This document shows, piece by piece, positions 1 to 5,268 of a stretch of 5,268 bases of DNA (position 1 is the stretch's first letter; every line of letters begins with the position of its first letter). The notes below the pieces were generated by a model. It worked only from the letters and a program-made list of their open reading frames with translations, was not told the origin of the DNA and ran no database searches. The stretch spans positions 1 to 5,268 of the forward strand of contig JALOMK010000182.1 in assembly GCA_025455505.1 (NCBI GenBank), in the 5' to 3' direction. A program made the position numbers and the translations under genes. Source of the stretch: Bacteroidales bacterium. GTDB taxonomy: Bacteria; Bacteroidota; Bacteroidia; Bacteroidales; VadinHA17.

Positions 1-54
1 TCAATGTGACGAAAAACCTGTACCTGTCCCTTGTGCCGTTGATATCCGGTGTTT
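1..54. other. Non-coding tail downstream of the lipoprotein gene
   Basis: This stretch follows the TGA of the heme/PD40 lipoprotein gene. It contains no ATG on the minus strand and no convincing stem-loop with a T-run, so neither a next gene start nor a terminator can be called. The lipoprotein frame stays open for 17 codons after its TGA until a second in-frame TGA at 1-3. A short tandem repeat, ACAGGT twice, lies on the minus strand near 16-27; it is too short to interpret. Confidence 0.5.
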
Positions 55-1623
55 TCAATGTATTGCTTTTTCGTTTGCCTTGAGTGGTATGTCCCGGATT
101 TTCTCCTTGTTTTTCCCGGGTCCCTTTTCTGAAGGTTTTGCCTTAAGAGGCTCAGCTTTTGCCGCACGTGCAAAATCGCGCGGGGCCAGGTTTATCTTGC
201 TGTTGACAAATTCTGGAATGTTGAATGACTCGAGCATTAAATCATATTCCCCGGGATCTTTTTGCGGAAGCACGAATTCCCTGCCTGTTTTTCCTTTCCT
301 GTCAACGTATGCGAAGTGAGGCCTTGCGCTTCTTCCGTCAGCTCGTTTACTGCTGAAGACTATCCACCGTCCGTTGGAGGACCAGGTATGATAGCTTTCA
401 GTTTCGTCGCTGTTTATATTCATAACTTCTGAGCTGCCGTTGCTAAGATCCATGATGTAAAGATCGGCTTCCCTGTGCCAGATCGGGAAAGTGCCGTAGT
501 CCGCAAGTGTATAAAGAAGCAAGGAGCCATCGGGTGAAATCCTGGGAAAAGATGCGCTCTTTCCTGAATCAGCTGCATTCAGAATAACTTCAGGAGGGCC
601 AAATGACACGGAGTCGGCAAAAAACTCCCTTCTTACAAGATTATACCTCGTGTTTTTAATCTGTTCAAGTTCGGGATTATCGGGATTTATTACCTGAAGC
701 GCGCGGCAGTAGTAGAGATACCTGCCGTCGGGTGACCATGATGGGAAAGTCGACATGTACTTTGTTGTGTCGTCATCGCTGATCAGCATAATTTCATTGC
801 TCTCTGCATCAAATAAGATAAGAGATGAGACAAGGTCAAAGACTTCTATGCTTTTCTCCGGCTGTGAATAAAAGCTCTGCCTTACCTGGTTGGATGAGAA
901 AGCGATATACCTTCCTCCCGGATGCCAGGCAGGGTAGGTGGCGCTGCCGGGCATACCGTCAACCTTTGGGTCGGTTCTTGCAAGTTTCCCGCCCTTCAGG
1001 ATATATGTTCCTCCCTTTGAACCCCTTACATGGAACATTACCCTCTCATTGCTCCTGTCGCTGAAGGAATGACAGTTTGCACAATTTTTTTCAAGCAGAT
1101 GGTTGTCGTAGAGTGCTTTTTCTCTGAAACTCTCCAGCGACCGCTGCATTATCCTGATACGCGACCAGCTGTAGTAACCGGGATGTATGAGCCTGTAGGC
1201 AATGTATTTGTCTACAGGCTCTTCCGCAACATAAATATTGAAGGAGGAATATGTATCCGCCGTTTTTTTGTTCTTGTGAGTGACAGTGATATCTATCCTT
1301 ACCGAATCGCCCGTGCTTTCACTTAGAAGCCTTTTCCATTTGCGGAGAGGAAATGCAATCGTGCCCTTGCAGGAATAAATGGTTACTTCATAACCGGTTT
1401 TATATGACGTCGCTGTAACATATTGCCTGTGGCCTTCATCAGTGATTATGAAATTCAGCGGTGCAATATTGGGAGGTATGGTAACATTCCTGTAATCAGG
1501 ATTAATTTCAATTGATCCGTTACCAGGACTTTCTCCTGTCTGCCTTTTCCCTGTGCAGGAGGCGAGAAGGATGACAGCATAAATGAGATATGACGAATAT
1601 CTTGACTTCAGGATTCTATACAT
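55..1623 (-). CDS. Monoheme c-type cytochrome / PD40 (TolB-like) beta-propeller lipoprotein
   Basis: Exported lipoprotein of 522 residues. I start it at the ATG at 1623; the frame also offers a TTG four codons upstream, but the ATG gives a cleaner signal peptide. Residues 1-22 form a basic then hydrophobic signal ending in the lipobox L-A-S-C with Cys23 as lipidation site. A beta-rich N-terminal region follows, then a conserved-looking stretch (YRLIHPGYYSWSRI, near 143-156) and the heme c motif CANCH at 181-185. Four PD40/WD40-like strands follow: YPAWHPGGRYIAF (230-242), FPSWSPDGRYLYY (293-305), FPRISPDGSLLLY (359-371) and YHTWSSNGRWIVF (411-423), indicating a TolB-type propeller. The last 45 or so residues are a Lys/Pro/Ala-rich, probably disordered tail. 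The residues after Cys23 (TGKRQTG) lack the acidic surface-export signal known in Bacteroidota, so a periplasm-facing location is inferred. An electron-transfer or heme-sensing role is possible; the substrate is unknown. Last gene of the putative operon. Confidence 0.88.
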   Translation of the reverse strand: MYRILKSRYSSYLIYAVILLASCTGKRQTGESPGNGSIEINPDYRNVTIPPNIAPLNFIITDEGHRQYVTATSYKTGYEVTIYSCKGTIAFPLRKWKRLLSESTGDSVRIDITVTHKNKKTADTYSSFNIYVAEEPVDKYIAYRLIHPGYYSWSRIRIMQRSLESFREKALYDNHLLEKNCANCHSFSDRSNERVMFHVRGSKGGTYILKGGKLARTDPKVDGMPGSATYPAWHPGGRYIAFSSNQVRQSFYSQPEKSIEVFDLVSSLILFDAESNEIMLISDDDTTKYMSTFPSWSPDGRYLYYCRALQVINPDNPELEQIKNTRYNLVRREFFADSVSFGPPEVILNAADSGKSASFPRISPDGSLLLYTLADYGTFPIWHREADLYIMDLSNGSSEVMNINSDETESYHTWSSNGRWIVFSSKRADGRSARPHFAYVDRKGKTGREFVLPQKDPGEYDLMLESFNIPEFVNSKINLAPRDFARAAKAEPLKAKPSEKGPGKNKEKIRDIPLKANEKAIH

Positions 1624-1687
1624 AAAGTTATGCAACAGTGATCAGGACTGCCGCCCTAATGTAAAGATAGAATTATTATTCATTAAT
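1624..1687 (-). other. 64-nt AT-rich intergenic gap before the lipoprotein gene
   Basis: The gap between the radical SAM stop (TAA at 1688-1690) and the lipoprotein ATG is AT-rich in its first half. I see no Shine-Dalgarno sequence before the ATG, which is normal in Bacteroidota. A CAGT/ACTG pairing near 1636-1650 is only four base pairs and is not a terminator. The gap is long enough for a promoter but equally compatible with read-through transcription. Confidence 0.5.
1662..1669 (-). promoter_or_regulatory. Weak candidate Bacteroidota -7 promoter element
   Basis: On the minus strand the bases read TATCTTTA, one mismatch from the Bacteroidota sigma-ABfr -7 consensus TAnnTTTG. It lies 38 bases upstream of the lipoprotein ATG, which would give a leader of about 30 nt. 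No TTTG-like -33 element is visible at the right distance upstream. In AT-rich DNA such a match can arise by chance, so this is only a candidate for independent expression of the lipoprotein gene. Confidence 0.18.
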
Positions 1688-2653
1688 TTAAGCCGGCAGG
1701 ATATGATCAGGCCCGCATTTGCAGATAACAGGCGGCGGGATTGACTGGGTAAGGTTCATTTTAATGATTCTTTCAGTTCTTGCCTGTAAGCACTCCGGAC
1801 AGTTTGAAAAATACTCAAGATCCCATGTGTCCGCAAACATGAGGCCGGAGCCTTTAATTATCCCGTATTCGGTAACCTTCTCAAGCGAGGCGATGGACGG
1901 GGGTGTGAACAGGCCTTCAGCAAGGAGCTTGTCCATAATGCCATTGCCGGGTCTGACAGGGATGACTGTACAGCAATCGGTTCCTGAATCGAAGGCATAA
2001 TCAACAGATTTCATTGCTTCTTCAATTCCTTCCTCCTCCGTTAGGAAGGGAGGCCTTAAAAGAATGAAGGTCCTGGTGTTTATATTGTTTGATTTCAGAT
2101 ACCCGACAGCACGTCTGTAATCGCCCGGAAGCATCTGCTTGTTCAGTTTCTTCAGCATTGTTTCTTCAGCCGTTTCAAGACCCATTGCCACCTGAAGCCT
2201 TCCTCCCGTAAGGCTGCTGAAATGGAGGCAGCGCTTGTTTATAAGCTTCGGGTGGCTTTCAACAATTATTGTATCGAAATCGCGGAGCAGCGATGCTATT
2301 GCCGGATAGTCAGATTCAGGGATGGCTGACGAGTCAAAGAAACTTCCGCTGTTATAAAGCTTGATGTGTTTAGTTTTCGGGAGCCTTGAAAGAGCGTATT
2401 CGATCTGCCCGGGCACAGAACCCGGCGGAACGGAAGTGTCTGTGGTATTTTTCCACAGGTCACACATCAGGCATCTGTATGGACATTCCCTGTTAGTGAT
2501 GAATACCACTGAGACGTCTTCAACATTTCCATTGAAGGTTAATTCCTTCTCCGTGATGTAACCGTACGGCCTCTCGTGCGAAACCTTGTTTTTTCTGCCT
2601 CTTGCAGAAAGAATATGTTTTGAAGTTATCCCAGTCCGCTGACAATCATTCAT
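1688..2653 (-). CDS. Radical SAM protein, RaSEA/TIGR01210-like, with C-terminal Cys cluster
   Basis: Cytoplasmic radical SAM enzyme of 321 residues, using S-adenosylmethionine and a [4Fe-4S] cluster to start radical chemistry. The cluster motif CPYRCLMC gives Cys57, Cys61 and Cys64 (CxxxCxxC), followed by DLWKNTT. Further radical SAM core features are IKLYNSGSF (after the first beta-alpha units), IIVESHPKL and GLETAEETMLKKLNK. The C-terminus carries CPEC (285-288) and CKC (311-313), a likely second metal site. The CLMCDLWKNTT block and the NSGSFFD block recall the archaeosine RaSEA group and its bacterial homologues; this is from memory and the bacterial reaction is not known to me. I choose the ATG at 2653: it overlaps the upstream gene's stop by 8 nt, whereas the frame upstream reaches only a TTG at 2770 deep inside that gene. 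The overlap implies coupled translation with the ligase. Residues 1-25 are poorly conserved-looking. Confidence 0.9.
   Translation of the reverse strand: MNDCQRTGITSKHILSARGRKNKVSHERPYGYITEKELTFNGNVEDVSVVFITNRECPYRCLMCDLWKNTTDTSVPPGSVPGQIEYALSRLPKTKHIKLYNSGSFFDSSAIPESDYPAIASLLRDFDTIIVESHPKLINKRCLHFSSLTGGRLQVAMGLETAEETMLKKLNKQMLPGDYRRAVGYLKSNNINTRTFILLRPPFLTEEEGIEEAMKSVDYAFDSGTDCCTVIPVRPGNGIMDKLLAEGLFTPPSIASLEKVTEYGIIKGSGLMFADTWDLEYFSNCPECLQARTERIIKMNLTQSIPPPVICKCGPDHILPA
2646..2653 (-). promoter_or_regulatory. 8-nt stop/start overlap (ATGAATGA), translational coupling
   Basis: On the minus strand ATGAATGA contains the ATG of the radical SAM gene and the TGA of the ligase gene. An AGGA on the minus strand lies about 20 nt upstream of the ATG, too far to serve as a normal ribosome binding site. 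Terminating ribosomes from the ligase gene therefore probably start the radical SAM gene, which supports linked production of the two enzymes. Confidence 0.7.
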
Positions 2654-3971
2654 ACGATGAAAGGAATTCTTTCCTGTATGATATTTCTCTTTCCGGGAAT
2701 GCGGACTCAAAGTGACTTCCGGATGCAGCGCCATGCTGGAATCTTCTCTTTTCGAAAACCGGCATGTCAAGTCCTGTAACTGCCTTCACACCATGACTTA
2801 CAATACTGCCTTTAAGGTCGTATAGCTTTTTATGATCCCAGCCTGTAAGATCTATGTAGGGAATACCTTCGGCTATTTCAATTACATTTGGCAGGGTATA
2901 TGGACTGAAGCCTTTGAATCCGAGCTTGTCAAGCGTGGCATAGGAACGCAGGAACCCGCGGCTGAGGCCGCCGGTATATGTAAGGGAGTGCTTTATTGAA
3001 TCAACACCCCATCCCTCATGATAGAGCATAAGGTTATTAAGAACACTTTTGATTGTTAGTTCAGGGTTTTCCTCTATTGGATAATCCTTCAGGTTTTCAT
3101 CGCCACCCTCACCGTCAATCAAATGTACCCAGTCGGGATATCTTGAACGGATTCCCTCAAGAAGCGCAAGGTTCATTGTTGCCGATTGTATGTCAAGAGG
3201 TTTGTAATCCTCCACTATCCTTACAGCCTTCTTCCAGTCGAGTTCCGAAAAGCTGATCTCGACAGGTTCAAGGAACATTTCAAGACCTAGCCTGCCAAGG
3301 AAATCCCTTGCCTGAACGAGGTCGGCTCCGCTACCTTCCACCGAGAGTGTAAAAGCCTTGAGCCTTGAGGGACTCTGCCCCAGTTCGCGAAGGGCATGGT
3401 AAGTAAGAAGGAATACTGACCCGCTGTCGATGCCTGCTGAAAATGTTACACCCACGGGACCGGAAGTGGCAGTAAAGTTGAGCCATTTCTTTATTTCGTT
3501 GTAAAGTGTCCCTATGTACATTTCGCCTATCGAAGCGGTATCTTCAGGGCTGAAGCGGTTTCTTGCAGGTGTGAAAAAGCGTGTGTAAACCGGGTTGGGA
3601 TCAGGACAGCCAAGGAGTTCAATTTTTGTGATATAATGAGCCGGCACCATCCTTGTATATGAGGGATGGAATTGATCTTCGAGTCCTTCTGATTTAAGAT
3701 AATTGAAAATAGTGTCAATCCTTTCGGCAATAACAAGGTTAGGTCCGTCCGGTCGTTTTGCTATGAAATACCTCAGTGGCCTCCCGATCGACCTTGCCAT
3801 CCTTATTGTTTTGCCGTCAACAGACACGAGTGCAAACTGCCCGTCTATTTTTCTGACAGTCTCTGAATCACCACGGCGGAGGATTTCGGCAGCCTCCTCA
3901 TTTGACATGTTGTAAATTACGTTCTTTTCAGGTTCAGTAAGATTTATTACTCTTTCTACGTATTGGTTCAT
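2646..3971 (-). CDS. Asparagine-synthetase-like ATP-dependent ligase with truncated glutaminase domain
   Basis: Protein of 441 residues in the Asn_synthase (PP-loop ATPase) family, whose members adenylate a carboxylate and form an amide; relatives include AsnB, beta-lactam synthetase and lasso-peptide cyclase. The PP-loop is FSAGIDSGS with SAGIDS at 178-183, a variant of SGGxDS. The second nucleotide/pyrophosphate loop is DGEGGDEN (286-293). FEKRRFQHG (406-414) aligns with the AsnB KEQFSDG region, so Lys408 probably matches the catalytic Lys. Residues 25-120 (DGQFALV, RSIGRPLRYF, VPAHYI) match only the second half of a class II glutaminase domain. The first half, with the N-terminal Cys nucleophile, is absent: an in-frame stop at 3990-3992 precludes an upstream extension. 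Glutamine-derived ammonia is thus unlikely; free ammonia or an amine within the substrate may be used. True asparagine synthesis is unlikely. No Shine-Dalgarno is visible; the ATG at 3971 is the first in frame. Overlaps the radical SAM gene by 8 nt. Confidence 0.9.
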   Translation of the reverse strand: MNQYVERVINLTEPEKNVIYNMSNEEAAEILRRGDSETVRKIDGQFALVSVDGKTIRMARSIGRPLRYFIAKRPDGPNLVIAERIDTIFNYLKSEGLEDQFHPSYTRMVPAHYITKIELLGCPDPNPVYTRFFTPARNRFSPEDTASIGEMYIGTLYNEIKKWLNFTATSGPVGVTFSAGIDSGSVFLLTYHALRELGQSPSRLKAFTLSVEGSGADLVQARDFLGRLGLEMFLEPVEISFSELDWKKAVRIVEDYKPLDIQSATMNLALLEGIRSRYPDWVHLIDGEGGDENLKDYPIEENPELTIKSVLNNLMLYHEGWGVDSIKHSLTYTGGLSRGFLRSYATLDKLGFKGFSPYTLPNVIEIAEGIPYIDLTGWDHKKLYDLKGSIVSHGVKAVTGLDMPVFEKRRFQHGAASGSHFESAFPEREISYRKEFLSSYE

Positions 3972-4003
3972 ATCAGGGATATATATGGTTTAAATTAAAT
4001 GAT
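3972..4003 (-). other. 32-nt intergenic spacer, no promoter or terminator seen
   Basis: The spacer between the FG-GAP/UnbV stop (TGA at 4004-4006) and the ligase ATG is AT-rich and includes a short ATATATAT-like run. It has no Shine-Dalgarno sequence, no stem-loop and no TAnnTTTG element. The short distance favours read-through from the FG-GAP gene. Confidence 0.55.
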
Positions 4004-5268
4004 TCAATATGCCTCTATGCCCTTTCCTTCTTTTATTATCAGGTACCTGTCAGCTTCAATTGCCTTGTAAGTTTCTTTCTTTCCACCCGCCCATACTACT
4101 TCAATAAGGTCCGCAAACTTGGCTGAACCAAGGCCGAAATGCAACCTCGGATCATTATTTGAAAGGTATCCTGTTGAGCTCTGGTTAACTGCAACCTGTT
4201 TTCTGCCTCCGGCTGTCACACTGACAACTGCCCCTGACTGTGATCCCGCAGAACTGACAAGATACAGCCCGAGCCAGTGATTCCTGTTGCCTCCGTCATT
4301 TCTCAATAATACAGCTGAACCGTCACCATCTACGTGGGAAACAACAATGTCGATGTCGCCATCATTGTCGTAATCGGTAACTGCAAGTCCTCTTCCCGAG
4401 CGTTTGGAGCGGAAATACTCACCCGCCTGCAAGCCGGTGTTTTTGAAGAAGCCTTTTCCGTCATTTTCGAGCAGAACAGGGTGTTGAAGAATAAGTTCCT
4501 CTGCCGTTCCGTTAGCTGACACCAGGTCAAGGTCCCCGTCGTTGTCGAAGTCTGACAGTGCCGCACCCCAGCTTCCTTTTCCTCTCAGATGGGAAGCGAT
4601 GCCGCTCTTTTCAGTTACATCCTCGTAAAGTCCGTTGCCCAGGTTCCTGTACATCGCCCCGTAATCGAGGTCCGTTACTAGGATATCGATCAGCCCGTCG
4701 CCGTCTATATCTCCGGGTGTTGCATGCATAGAGCCTGTGCCAACACCTTTGCTGTTAGCTGCCACTCCTGCTTCCCTCCCAACTTCTGTGAACCTGGTGC
4801 CGTCCCTTCTGAAAAGGTAATTCAGATGATGGTCGTTGGCCTGGAATATGTCGAGGTCTCCGTCTGAGTCATAGTCGAGGACTGTGAGGCCCATGCATTT
4901 GGAATCGGGGTAAAAGAGACCGGCTTTCTCAGTGAAATCAGAAAAGAAGCCTCCCGGCTGCTGGACATAGAGCATAGATGCCTGTCCCTTGTATTCTGAC
5001 GGATGCGGCATTACCCCCGGGCCGGCGGTTGAAACATAAGCAGGGTCGAAAGCAAGGAAATTTCCTACCATTACATCCAGCATCCCGTCGCCATTATAGT
5101 CCCAGAATGCTGCTCCTATGCTCCATTTTGTAAATCCGTTCAGTTTTTCGGGTCCTTTCAGTCCGGTCTGGGAGCTTATGTCGGTGAAAGTACCGTTTCC
5201 ATTATTTCTGAAGAAGCGGTTGGGACCGTAGTTCAGAAGGAAGAGGTCCTGGTCACCGTCGAAATCAT
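4004..5268 (-). CDS. FG-GAP/VCBS repeat protein with ASPIC/UnbV domain (CRTAC1-like), 5' end missing
   Basis: The reading frame is open to the right window edge, so the start and any signal peptide lie outside; 420 complete codons' worth of residues are visible. An internal ATG at 5083 is not the start, because the upstream codons continue the repeat pattern (DFDGDQDLF, then RFFRNNGNGTFTDIS). Six Asp-rich, EF-hand-like loops of the DxDxDGxxD type occur at visible residues 1-9, 56-64, 131-139, 186-194, 239-247 and 298-306. Each is followed by a hydrophobic strand and, in most units, a LxRNxGxGxFxDVT-like segment, the mark of FG-GAP/VCBS propeller blades that usually bind Ca2+. The C-terminus (NHWLGLYL at 329-336 through LHFGLGSA and VVWAGGKKE to about 402) is a typical ASPIC/UnbV domain. 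Such proteins are normally secreted or outer-membrane associated and may bind ligands or partners; no enzymatic activity can be inferred. First visible gene of the putative operon. Confidence 0.92.
   Translation of the reverse strand, partial: DFDGDQDLFLLNYGPNRFFRNNGNGTFTDISSQTGLKGPEKLNGFTKWSIGAAFWDYNGDGMLDVMVGNFLAFDPAYVSTAGPGVMPHPSEYKGQASMLYVQQPGGFFSDFTEKAGLFYPDSKCMGLTVLDYDSDGDLDIFQANDHHLNYLFRRDGTRFTEVGREAGVAANSKGVGTGSMHATPGDIDGDGLIDILVTDLDYGAMYRNLGNGLYEDVTEKSGIASHLRGKGSWGAALSDFDNDGDLDLVSANGTAEELILQHPVLLENDGKGFFKNTGLQAGEYFRSKRSGRGLAVTDYDNDGDIDIVVSHVDGDGSAVLLRNDGGNRNHWLGLYLVSSAGSQSGAVVSVTAGGRKQVAVNQSSTGYLSNNDPRLHFGLGSAKFADLIEVVWAGGKKETYKAIEADRYLIIKEGKGIEAY

Noticed and set aside
1..57. Stop-codon readthrough of the lipoprotein gene into 17 further in-frame codons ending in a second TGA
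   Set aside because: No readthrough context or conserved extension can be shown; an open run of 17 codons is expected by chance.
825..1326. Plus-strand ORFs at 825-1064 and 1030-1326
   Set aside because: They lie antisense within the well-supported lipoprotein gene, have no domain signal, and their composition is that of a shadow frame.
1624..1635. Start of the lipoprotein at the TTG at 1635
   Set aside because: It is a non-ATG start that adds four residues before a signal peptide that is complete from the ATG at 1623.
1636..1650. Possible terminator hairpin after the radical SAM gene
   Set aside because: The stem is only four base pairs and no T-run follows it on the minus strand.
2654..2770. 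N-terminal extension of the radical SAM protein to a TTG at 2770 (39 extra residues)
   Set aside because: It would lie inside the ligase gene, begins at TTG rather than ATG, and its sequence shows no domain character. The ATG at 2653 with the ATGAATGA overlap is a better start.
3527..3736. Minus-strand 69-codon ORF as a possible precursor peptide for the ligase/radical SAM pair
   Set aside because: It is an out-of-frame ORF entirely inside the ligase gene, with no leader-core pattern such as repeated residues or a GG-type cleavage site.
2646..3971. QueC-type 7-deazaguanine enzyme (GAT-QueC fusion) as the identity of the PP-loop protein
   Set aside because: QueC carries a C-terminal four-Cys zinc site that is absent here, while the GEGGDE loop and the Lys408 region fit the asparagine synthetase family.
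4330..4566. Minus-strand 78-codon ORF and overlapping plus-strand ORF inside the FG-GAP gene
   Set aside because: Both are shadows of the Asp-rich repeat coding sequence; the repeated GAC/GAT-GGN codons keep the other frames open.

Overview
The window holds four genes, all on the minus strand and closely packed, so transcription runs from high to low coordinates. In that order they are: (1) the 3' part of a gene for a secreted FG-GAP/VCBS repeat protein with a C-terminal ASPIC/UnbV domain (the CRTAC1-like family), cut by the right window edge; (2) an asparagine-synthetase-like ATP-dependent ligase that lacks the first half of the glutaminase domain, including the catalytic Cys; (3) a radical SAM protein with a CxxxCxxC cluster motif and a Cys-rich C-terminus, resembling as far as I recall the RaSEA (archaeosine lyase-like, TIGR01210) group and its bacterial relatives; (4) a lipoprotein with a single CxxCH heme site followed by TolB-type PD40 beta-propeller repeats. 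Gaps are 32 nt (1 to 2), an 8-nt overlap (2 to 3) and 64 nt (3 to 4). Genes 2 and 3 are almost certainly co-translated; the whole set is probably one operon, although gene 4 might also have its own promoter.

The organism looks like a member of the Bacteroidota. The reasons are the CxxCH/PD40 lipoprotein type (common in Bacteroidales and relatives), the UnbV/FG-GAP protein, the absence of clear Shine-Dalgarno sequences before all three visible start codons, and the moderate base composition. This is inference from gene content; no rRNA or other marker is present.

Layout, low to high coordinates: 1-54 non-coding tail downstream of the lipoprotein gene; 55-1623 heme/PD40 lipoprotein; 1624-1687 short AT-rich gap; 1688-2653 radical SAM protein; 2646-3971 Asn-synthetase-like protein; 3972-4003 gap; 4004-5268 FG-GAP/UnbV protein (5' end missing). 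There are no tRNA or rRNA genes, insertion sequences, CRISPR arrays or convincing terminators.

How the genes may work together: two cytoplasmic enzymes (an ATP-dependent amide-forming ligase that probably uses a nitrogen donor other than glutamine, and a radical SAM enzyme) sit between two exported proteins, one a Ca-binding-type propeller and one a heme-carrying lipoprotein. The most interesting possibility is that the ligase and radical SAM enzyme form a two-step pathway that modifies a small molecule or a peptide, with the exported proteins as partners or targets. No precursor peptide is visible in the window and the substrate cannot be read from the sequence.
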